Part shown: piece by piece, positions 55,201 to 64,000 of the stretch | Layout: each line of letters begins with the position of its first letter | How positions within the stretch are numbered: position 1 is the stretch's first letter | Source: Mucidula mucida | Lineage: Eukaryota > Basidiomycota > Agaricomycetes > Agaricales > Physalacriaceae | DNA: 64,000 nt | Direction: 5' to 3' | Assembly (NCBI GenBank): GCA_015501055.1 | Contig: JADNYV010000008.1 | Coordinates: forward strand, 434,001-498,000 | Program-made: the position numbers and the translations under genes | Notes under the pieces: generated by a model | What the model was told of the DNA's origin: nothing | Database searches by the model: none | Seen by the model: only the letters and a program-made list of their open reading frames with translations

Positions 55201-57622
55201 GTTTGTCTAGACACGCTAGTGTACGATCGGTGGCCAGTGTAATCCTACAGTCTCGGAGAGATGTCCAACCGCGTCGGTATACTGTTGCGACGTTGTCTAA
55301 GAGGATGTGGGATATCAACAGGGATGCATGGCTCAAGTACACACTTGGAACTGTATTTGCGATTGGTAAGTCAGGCTGTTCTGCCTTAGATAGGTTACCA
55401 ACCGTACTTCATCAGTCAGCGGCGTCGTATATCCAGTCATTGGCATCGTGTACGCTCATGCAGTGAACGGACTTTCGGTCGGGGACAATGCTGAGCGAAG
55501 GTCTAGTGGTAATCGAAATGCCCTTTGGTAAGTCGTGGAACGTCCGTCTTATGCACAGCTCATCCTATTCAGGTTCTTCGTCATTTCTATAATCGCCGCC
55601 ATCGCAATTTTAGTTCAAGACAGCCAATACCATGCCGCGGCTGCCTCTCTTACCGCGAGATTACGTTCACTAACTTTCCGTGCCATGCTCAGGCAAGATG
55701 GTGAGTTTTGATCACTTGCATTCGTCGATTTCAGCAAAATAACGCAACTCTACGCGTAGTATCGTTCTTTGATGACGAGAAGAATAGTGTAAGTTCTCTC
55801 AAATAATCTTGACTGCCGCTGACGAGGATGGTTCGTCGTAGGGCGGCTCGCTTACATCTAGATTGGGTGATGGGCCCGAGAAGGTCAAAGGCATCGCGGG
55901 GATAACCCTCGCAGCGTAAGTTGAGATCTCTCTCCGATACTTGCTCACTTACAACTTCACAGCATCATTCAGTCTGTCTCGACGTTGATTGGTTCATACA
56001 TCATTGGTCTTGCGTACGGATGGAAGCTTGCCCTAGTTGGAATTGGTACGTTCGCGCACAATCGTCGTCCATAGACATGAAGTGCTCACGCGACTTGTAG
56101 CGTCCAGCCCTCTTTTGGTTGCCGTCGGGTACATCAGGCTAAAAGTTGTCGTACTAAAGGACGACCGTAACAAAGCTGCACATGCACAAGCCGCGCAATT
56201 GGCTTGTGAGGCTGCTGCAGCGATACGCACGGTGGCAAGCCTTACGCGAGAGGAGAGCTGCTGTAAACAGTACAGCAAGAGTTTAGAAGAGCCTCTCAGC
56301 AAGTCCAATCGGTCCGCAATATGGAGTACAATGCTATACGCCTTCTCGCAAGCCTCCTCCTTATTCGTCATCGCCCTGATTTTCTGGTATGGCGCCAAAC
56401 TCGTCTCCACTCTGGAGTATGACATGTTCCTGTTCTTCGTTGTGCTTATGGTACTTACTTCTTTCCCCGTTGACAGTCCTAATACTAAAATCGTTTTGTA
56501 GTCCACTACATTTGGATCCATGCAGGCGGGAAACGTCTTTCAGTTCGTTCCCGACGTTTCGTCGGCCAAGGGATCCGCTGAGGACATCGTTCGTGTGCTT
56601 GACTCGGTGCCTGAAATTGATGCACAAAGTACGGAAGGCCGCCAAGTGCCTTCAGGAATTGAGGGACGAGTGGTGTTTGACAATGTCCATTTCCGGTACC
56701 CAACGCGTCTGGGCGTTCGCGTTCTACGTGGACTGGACATTGTGGCGGAACCTGGCACCTTTGTTGCCCTCGTTGGCGCTAGCGGCTGCGGGAAAAGTAC
56801 CTGTCTCCAACTCATTGAGCGCTTTTACAATCCTGTGACTGGGAATGTAACAGTGAGTTTCAGGTCGTGGGTTGAGATATGCCCACTCACAGTCTTTTTA
56901 GCTCGACGGTCACGACATATCTGAATTCAATGTTCAGGAGTATCGAAAGCAGATCTCGTTAGTCTCTCAGGAGCCGACGCTATATGCGGGAACGATCAAA
57001 TTCAACGTTCTAATTGGTGCCATAAAGCCTGCAGAACTTGTAACGCAGGAAGAGCTTGACGATGCCTGCCGTGCGGCTAATATTTACGACTTTGTCATGG
57101 GATTGCCTGAGTAAGATGTTTTCTCGTCGTCTCTCGAAGGGCTTTTGTTTCTGACGTCAACTTCCAGCGGTTACGAAACTGAGGTTGGCGGGAAGGGGAC
57201 TCAATTGAGTGGAGGACAGAAGCAACGGATCGCCATTGCTCGAGCGCTCATCCGAAATCCGAAGGTTCTTTTGCTCGATGAAGCAACATCTGTAAGCAGT
57301 TTTATTATGTTCAATATCGTACCAGTGCTTGACTTTTTGCTACAGGCCCTTGATTCCCAATCGGAGAGAATTGTACAGGAGAGTTTAGATCAGGCGGCGA
57401 AAGGACGGACAACGATTGCGGTTGCACATCGTCTGTCGACCATTCAGGATGCCCATAGAATGTTAGTGATCATATTTCCCATACACCTGTCATACTTATA
57501 GTCAACCGATTAGATACTTTTTGAAGGAGGGACGTGTCGCAGAAGCTGGGACACACGAAGAATTGATGGCACTTCATGGTGAATATTTCTCCCATGTACA
57601 ACTTCAAGGATTGGGACATTAG
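52213..57622 (+). CDS. Full-size ABC-B (MDR/P-glycoprotein-type) exporter, one apparent frameshift
   Basis: Two transmembrane domains and two ATPase domains, about 1,300 residues and more than 20 exons. NBD1 has Walker [10 protein letters not shown] (53928-53954), signature LSGGQKQ formed across an intron near 54285-54330, and Walker [15 protein letters not shown]2 repeats them ([39 protein letters not shown]). The intron-1-type junction near 52947-52993 joins LDTDTH to [12 protein letters not shown]. Near 53742 the frame must slip by one base between EGRAAAAKL and [11 protein letters not shown]. Such pumps export lipophilic compounds across the plasma membrane. Placed next to the P450s, it could export or provide resistance to the triterpenoid. 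Confidence 0.87.
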
Positions 57623-57749
57623 AGAGATATATCTATAATTCTGTAATCTATGTGTATTAAAGGAGGAGTAGTAATTGACCATGTTGCGACTACACCATCA
57701 AAGTAGTAATGAACGTCGCGGTCCGATGGGCCGTTCACATTGAACCATC

Positions 57750-59241
57750 ATGTCTGAGGCATCGTGTCGTATTCTGACAGTGTCGACCAGCCTCGATACC
57801 TCGTTAGATCTCGTCAAACGTTCGTTTTGCGTTTTGCTTCTGGTTTGAGCATGTAGCTTGACCTCGACATTTGCAGGCATCCAACAATTGTCGTCAGCAG
57901 CCTCGATAGAAACGAAAGCGTCGACAACAGGAGAGACGGAGACACACGTTCCATGGACTATCGAGAACAAGTACTATAAGGCTGACGTGCATTTCCTTGC
58001 GCGTCCAATCAAAGGCCTAGCCCCCTACCATTTCCAGGGTATCCCTGCAGTCATATTTGTGTGGGGTAGAGGCGAGGTGAGAATGGCGGTCTCCCTGTGT
58101 CTTGCCTCTTGACGGCGACAGTCCTGCAGGCATATAAGCACCACATCCATCGCCTTTCCAAGGATGTAGCTGGTGCTGAACCTGAAGTCTCCCTAGCCGT
58201 GCGTCTACCTGGACCGCTCAACATTCCGAAGAGGACAAGGAGGATGAAGAGGACGCCTCGGAAGAGACTAGCATAATCGACGAATTCCTCTCATCACATG
58301 GATTTGAGTTCATTGATGCCTCGGACGTTGCTCCAGAAGAAGAAGAAGACGGTCGGTCCGCTGTTAATGCACGCTGAAGCTATAATGACTGTATGATAGC
58401 GATACCCTCGCTTCCACGCGTGCTCGATGCACTGAGCACCATCATGTGGCCCTCCATGCAAACATCTGTTGCTACATCCAAAAAGTCATCAAGACCAAAT
58501 CAACGAGGCGCCGCGTTCTTAGAGTGGGCGCAATCATCCTTCGATACCACCGAACTCTCGCCTGACGAGGCGGACTTCACCGTTCCCGCTTTGGCCCCAT
58601 TACGCACACCTGACAAAGTACATACTGAAATGGAAGAACTGGCTAGATGGCTGGAAGACGGAGGGAAAGAGGACCCCTGGAAAACCTCCGACATGTCCTT
58701 CTCCCCGACTGATCTAGAAACAGAAGGCTGGGGAGATCATGTTTCTCCAGCAGACGACAAGACTGTCGTCAGTGGCTTTGACGATGACTTTTCTGTATTC
58801 GTTTCCGCGCCTCCAGCGGAAGCGAAGCATGCATCAGAGGACCAGTCACTTCCAGATGAGCCAAGCTTTGATGAGGTTCCGTTTGACGTGTCGTTTGGCT
58901 CAGACAGACTGGGTCCCGCGGACGGCGATATAATGTATCATTCTTTGGGCAGCCATTCCGATCTTGGTGATACCAGCCAGGATGTCCCTTATGATAGTCT
59001 CGACGACAATGATATCGACACGGACGGCGACGAGGATATGCCGTCGAAGTCAGAGATTAGAGAGAGCGCTCAGCGGATATTTGGATCTCAGACAGCTGAG
59101 GCTGAGTCTGAAGCGGATGCTGAGGATTTCGATCTTGCACCGTTCGATATTGGGCAGGTCATGTCCGCACTGCAGGGGATGAAAGCTGAAATTGCGGGAT
59201 GGATGATGAGGCGGAAAGAAGGAAGGCTGCGGCGAGGATAG
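57750..59241 (+). CDS. AAGAB: p34/AAGAB-like alpha/gamma-adaptin-binding protein, possible frame break
   Basis: The start MSEASCRILTVSTSLDTSLD splices into IQQLSSAAS, then VPWTIENKYYKADVHFLARP and GIPAVIFVWGRGE. This is the Rab-like N-terminal domain of the AAGAB/Irc6 family, which binds clathrin adaptor subunits and helps AP complex assembly. A long acidic, disordered middle region follows (DEFLSSHGFEFIDAS, VSPADDKT, FDEVPFDVSFG), then a conserved C-terminal helix (FDIGQVMSALQGMKAEIAGW). Near 58215 the frame shifts between VSLAVRLP and TAQHSEEDKED; no intron explains it well. Otherwise the exons join, with an intron at about 58352-58396. Confidence 0.78.
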
Positions 59242-59367
59242 CTCTTGGGCTTGTTTATGGGCTGGAACAAGATTCGAAAGATGACCCATAGCTGTCGTTA
59301 ACGAGTATTTGTAGTGTAACTAGTAATTGTAAACCAAAACTGAATAATTGAACTGTACTCTCAACGA

Positions 59368-59823
59368 TTAGCAGGTGCTTGCGGTGGTAGCCTTGTCAGA
59401 AATGTAGTAATACTCCGACTCATCATCCGTCGTCGCGTAGCCCGACGTCCAGCCACTCTCAATACATTCCGAGATGATTAAGCTCGTCACTTCTTGGCAG
59501 TTGTCGGTGCAGGTACCGAGCCTGACTGTCGCCGTTGCTTCAGAGACGTCGGTAGAGCAAACCGTCTTGGAACGGGTAGGGTCCTCCGGGATGCCAATCT
59601 CGGGCGCACAGAAGCGCTCAGCGCATAGTAGGTTGGCAGCCTCTTGAGCCAGGGGAACGTAAATTTCGACGGCGCGGGTATCTGCACAGTGTACTTGCAG
59701 AGACAAGGTAGCAGGTATGAGAGCGAGGCCGCTGACACTGGATATGAGAATTTAGGAGAAGACTCCGACCGCAATGGACCAAAATTCTTACGCGACAAAG
59801 AACTTGGCAGTAGAAGACAACAT
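59368..59823 (-). CDS. Small secreted cysteine-rich protein
   Basis: Two exons on the minus strand join MLSSTAKFFVAVSGLALIP, a signal peptide with a cleavage region near TLSLQVHCA, to a mature part of about 110 residues. It has eight Cys (for example VHC, LLCAERFC, VCSTD, GTCTDNC, SECIESG, ending in STC) and no known domain. The even Cys number in a short secreted product suggests disulphide bonding. Such proteins in basidiomycetes include effectors and wall proteins, but the function here is unknown. Confidence 0.75.
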
Positions 59824-61186
59824 TGTGGCGGCTGATGGGTTCTCCTGAGCGACTTGGGGGGAAGATCAGTCTCGACGACATTTGCAACGAGGGGGAAATG
59901 CAGGCTTACTGTAGTGCTTGGGTTGAAAGGGAGAAGGTGTCTGTCTTGCTTTCAAGAACGTTGCGACCTTTATACTGCTCTCCAGTCAGGCTCGGGTGTC
60001 TAGCTCATAATGGACGGGCTCGGGACGGTCAGAGGACGGTCATGCGCGGAGAAGAAGGTTGCCAAGAACATTGTGAGCGGCGAATGCGACGTAACAGTAC
60101 GGCTAGAATTGTTTCAAGTTTGCGGGAGTGTACTCCAAATGAACAGTTCAGCAGCTGTTGTTGGAGTTGGCGGCGGTCAAGTCTTGCCGATTCCGCACTA
60201 GCGTCAATGTTGACCTTTAAGAACAGGAGCGACGAAAGACTGCAAAGCCTGGAAGCGTTTATTGCGTTTGAGGGGACATCAAAATTCTGCCCAATATATT
60301 GAGCGAGCCTCGAGGAGGCTGAAGTCCGAAGTCACCGCCGGATGTAAGGTTCTGGAAGAGTTGTTACAGGATGACAAGTCCTATTACATCGCGGGAAGCA
60401 GGATGGGTATCATTGCCAGGTGGCGTAAAGACAATAGAGCAGTTTATGAGAACCGAGCATTCGAGCCACGAAAGGACATTGTAAAGCATACGGAGGTCAA
60501 ACTTCAGCGAGATTCATATCAGACAAAGGCCACGCTTTCCTTGTCGGCGCGGAAGTCCCTTAGTGGGGGTAGGAGTAATCAACCAAGATCTATGACGCAT
60601 TGGCAGACGACTAGGGGTTTAGAGCTTATTTGCGCCAGTCCACGGGATTGAGATGAGATACACGTGCGAGGGCGGTATTTTTGGAAAACGAACGCGAAAT
60701 TGTTGTTTAGCGTGTAGATCCAAGCAGGTGATACTGAACCGGGCCCAGATTCTCTTCCAGTGGCATTCGCTCTCCCGTGGTGGTGGGATATATGGGCATA
60801 TAATGAGCACGTAGTGCTCTGATGGAAGCAGCAAGGAAGGATAGTCTAGTGATCGGTGCCTCAAAGAATGCACAGTGACAGAGCCTCCTAAGTCGTGTGG
60901 GCGAAGGGGGGCAGACGAGTCGGTCGCGACGGGCGGCAACGAGGATAGCAGAGACGGCGACGAATAAAGAGAGGCGGCGCTGCGAGCTCCGACAAATGAA
61001 ATACACAGACGCATCCGGCCGAGCCCACAGGATTGAAATTTGAATATCAAAACCTTTCCTTTTACGCTTGTCATGGCTTGGACCTGAGCGCTCATCGTCG
61101 ACCGTTGAGCTAGACGCTGCCGATGCTGGCACAGAACGACTGGATATACACGAGAATCGTCGTCGCCAACATCCACGAGAGTAGCC
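59824..61186. other. Intergenic, possible weak gene not supported
   Basis: About 1.36 kb. A plus-strand frame at 60262-60651 is 129 codons long and moderately protein-like (start MRLRGHQNSAQYIERASRRL), but no motif, splice partner or family was recognised. The rest shows only short frames. Confidence 0.35.
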
Positions 61187-64000
61187 ATGTCTGCTGAAGC
61201 CGCTGCTGGACGACCTCGTCTGCAGAGGTCGCACTCAGCCCAAGGCCCATCGCCTGACGGCCCTGCACCCTCTTCCCAGCCTCATCTCCCCCCAATTCGC
61301 CATTCCACACACATCCTGACCGCGAGACCCGCATCGTCGCCAGCTCCCGTCGACGTCCCCCAACGGCCAGCACGACATCCAGCGCGTTCGCATGCCAGCC
61401 CGCTCCCGGCTCCGCTTCCGACACGTCCTGCGAATCCGATGCTAAAGAAATTGGCTGAAGAGACTCGTCCCAGGACGGCTACTGGGTCTCGAGAGGATGT
61501 AACGCCTTGGGAGTTATATCCGGTACCCGACTACCCGGCCTCCAGCATACCCGCGTCGTCTGAGCTCCAGCCCTCGTCGCCGTCAACGAGCAAGGTCAAT
61601 ACAGTGAGTAGTCTTAGATTAATCCCCACAAACCCCGCGACACTTTTCTTCACTTGCCAATCAAGAAGCCAATCTGACGTCTGCCCCATAGTCTCGTCCA
61701 TCCAGTTCTGGTGGCCGTCCATTAACCTCTGGATCGCGCCCTTCTGGCCTTCACTTTCCAGACGGCCTTGTTCGTAGACGCAAGTCAACTGGTACAAAAA
61801 CAATCAAGTCCAAGCCCGTCATGGGCAATGGCACCTCCCGACCCTCTCTTTCGCCTTCTGTACGATCTCCGTCATCCCGACCCAACAATGCTACCAAGTC
61901 ACCACTCAGGGCGAACTCGACAGGCGCGCCCCCTTCTTCATTCTACCCCTTCACTTCTGCAATGTACGCAGGTCCCTTCCTTGCCCCCTTGTCTTTCCCG
62001 AATCCACCGGCGCCAGCAAAAAATACATCTTCGCGTTTAAAACCTGAATCTGCGACTCCCTTCTTATCAGATAAACAACGCGACAAGCAGAAGGAAAACG
62101 AAAACGAAAACCACCTCAAGTTCTCTACTGCCGACCGGACTATTCTGGAGGAACTTAAACGCAATATTAGTGCTCGCGCGGCGCAATTCATAGTCAAAGG
62201 TGGTTTATCCGGATGTGTCAAACCTGGATTCGGACCTAACGGTGGCGATGGGTGGGGCGCGGCCACTCTGGGTGGACTCGGTATCATGGGTGGGAGGAAA
62301 CACCATCCATTTGGGAAGGATGAAGTTCCATATCCGAGAAGCTACGAGCGGGACGTATTGGACCTGTGAGTGTTGTTCCTCTATTCCTGTTCTGTGTGGT
62401 GCGAAATCGCGTGGAGTTTTCTATTTTTTCCCGATTAGCTTCGATTTACTGATGATGATGGCGGTCTACTCCAGAGACGTCTGGGAGACATCTTTTTGCC
62501 AGCAGATTTGCGACAGTATGACCTGGCACGTCTTTGCCGAGCCTCCGAAAAAAGTCCTCGATGTTGGTTGTGGTTCGTGTTTGTTGTTGCTTTGAGAGGG
62601 CGTGCTAATGGTCGCATGTTATAGGCACAGGCGCTTGGATCCTCAATTGCGCGCGCATCTGGCGAGATTGCAGCTTCGTGGGTAGGATTTCAATGTTGTT
62701 GGCTTTCGGAGAGATCCTGACGCGATTCGCAGGATTGGATATCGTCCCTCTACATCCTGACCTTCATCGAGTTGGGTCAATAGACCTCGCGCAGCGCATT
62801 ACGTGGACGCAAGGAAATTTGTGAGTCGTTTAAATCAACCAGAATACGAGTTTTGATGACAACCATTCACTAGTTTGGAATTTTTGCCGTTCCCTAACGA
62901 GGAGTTCGATTATGTGTGCGTGCGGGCTCTTTCGACCCCAAACCAACACTGAGTTTCTTGACACATAGTCATATCAAGCGAATAGCGTTGGGAGTACCTG
63001 AAGACAAGGTTCGTCAGATCAATCGATGGTGTCATTCTGCGCTCATTCATCCAGTGGGATCATCTTTTTGAAGAGATCATTCGCGTGTTGAAACCTGGAG
63101 GAGCCTTTGAGGTAAACACACGATCTCGATAAATGTTAGAAACATAAACTCACTTTCAATCACCGTAAGATGATCGAGGAAGACTTGTTTTTTCCTGGTC
63201 GTGCCGCAGACGAAGCGGATGATGAGAGCGACATTGGCTCTGATTCTAGGTCGAATGATGAAGTGAAGCGACGCTCGGCAAATTCGATACCTCATTCCGA
63301 CGTTACGCGAAGCTCTGAACAAGATGGTGATGACGGCGATACCGATTCGACGATGCCGACGTCTCTCTATGATTCCGGGATAAGCGCCAGAAAATCAGAG
63401 GACGTGTCTCCGCCAACTATAGACACATCTAGTCCCAGGCTAATGGCTTCCCCAAGCGCCGTCAGTTTGTCGGCATCCCAAGCGTCGGTGCTCCCACCTC
63501 CAAGTCTCCCTGTCTCTGGTACTGCCATCGAAGAAGCTGACGAGGATAGAAGTGATTCAAATGGCGGAACTATCACCCAAGCTTCTCATGCGCCCAGGAA
63601 GTCGATGACAAGTCTTGTGAACTCCTCGCCGATGCTACAGAGAAAACCCTCGCTCCCAAAGCATTCTTCGGCTTTGTTGTCGGCTAGCATGGACGCCACG
63701 AAGACTCCCTCGAAGTTGTACTCAGGGTCCTCGATCTCGTTACAAGCACTGAATACCGGTTCATTAGACGCAGTGGTCCAGGAGACGCGAATGAGAAGAT
63801 TATCTATAGCGACACCTTCAGCTCAGGCCATACACTCTCCTTCCGTAGCAGATTTCCCTCCACGTACCGTCCGACCTCCGCCGTTCTTGACGCGCCCTTT
63901 AAAGCCACCAGTGAACCCAAGAGATCACGCTGTACTCGAAACGATATACAATGAGATGCAGGCCTCCAGATTCATAAACTTGTCTCCGCTGTCTCTGTTA
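61187..64000 (+). CDS. Class I SAM-dependent methyltransferase-domain protein, Pro/Ser-rich, cut by window end
   Basis: The start MSAEAAAGRPRLQRSHSAQG opens a long disordered Pro/Ser/Arg-rich region. Following exons give a helix (TADRTILEELKRNISARAAQF), WETSFCQQICDSMTWHVFAEPP and the SAM-binding motif KVLDVGCG.TGAWIL (near 62550-62640). Then follow FVGLDIVP, ITWTQGNFLEFLPF, EFDYVHIKRIALG and IRVLKPGGAFEMIEEDLFFPG, which is the Rossmann-fold methyltransferase core. A second disordered Ser-rich stretch follows and the reading continues past the window edge. Substrate unknown. The neighbourhood does not link it clearly to the triterpenoid genes. Confidence 0.82.

Noticed and set aside
59823..60302. 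Plus-strand frame overlapping the secreted Cys-rich gene start
   Set aside because: It overlaps the divergent, better-supported gene's start and has no family pattern.
1..64000. CRISPR arrays, operons, rRNA or tRNA genes
   Set aside because: No regular spaced repeats, cloverleaf-like segments or rRNA-like sequence were seen; the sequence is eukaryotic with spliceosomal introns, so CRISPR and operons are not expected.

Overview
The window reads as nuclear DNA of a filamentous basidiomycete, most likely an Agaricomycete. Genes are dense, on both strands, and split by many short introns of about 45-60 bp with GT...AG borders. Several families are typical of mushroom-forming fungi: leucine-rich F-box proteins, Cys-Pro-Gly cytochromes P450, a fungal sesquiterpene synthase, wax-synthase-like MBOAT enzymes and family-1 UDP-glycosyltransferases. 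Housekeeping genes (VAP/Scs2, Cdc37, dynactin p27, FKBP12, p34/AAGAB) are fungal in type. I cannot name the species.

Layout. 0-6.4 kb: VAP/Scs2 gene, an F-box gene with a decayed tandem copy, and a decayed copy of a small ABM-fold-like gene. 7.3-12 kb: sesquiterpene synthase, the intact sister of the ABM-fold-like gene, another F-box gene. 12-20 kb: CDC37, a Pof3/Dia2-like TPR/F-box gene, dynactin p27, and a large protein joining a ubiquitin-conjugating (E2) domain to an F-box-like region. 20-25.1 kb: an unrecognised family in tandem (one intact copy, three damaged copies and a relic); the promoter of the intact copy carries a 395-bp insertion with a 12-bp target duplication.

25.6-57.6 kb holds the most interesting content, a probable triterpenoid pathway. 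Its first block is an oxidosqualene cyclase, an MBOAT acyltransferase, a P450, a P450 remnant and two divergent UDP-glycosyltransferases. Its second block is two divergent P450s and a full-size MDR-type ABC transporter. About 9 kb of apparently ordinary genes lie between the blocks (linker-histone-like, FKBP12, OGFr-like, a secreted acidic repeat protein, a GSKIP-domain protein). Together the enzymes could cyclise oxidosqualene, oxidise it at several positions, acylate and glycosylate it, and export it. The cyclase has lost a His that lanosterol synthases conserve (yeast His234 position, Phe here) and has DCTGE for DCTAE, so it may not be the housekeeping lanosterol synthase.

57.7-64 kb: a p34/AAGAB-like gene, a small secreted cysteine-rich protein, and a methyltransferase-domain protein cut by the window end.

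Single-base frame breaks occur in many genes, including a conserved one. Some are surely real decay, others may be assembly errors, and the sequence alone cannot separate the two. Exon borders are my own reading from splice sites and family patterns.
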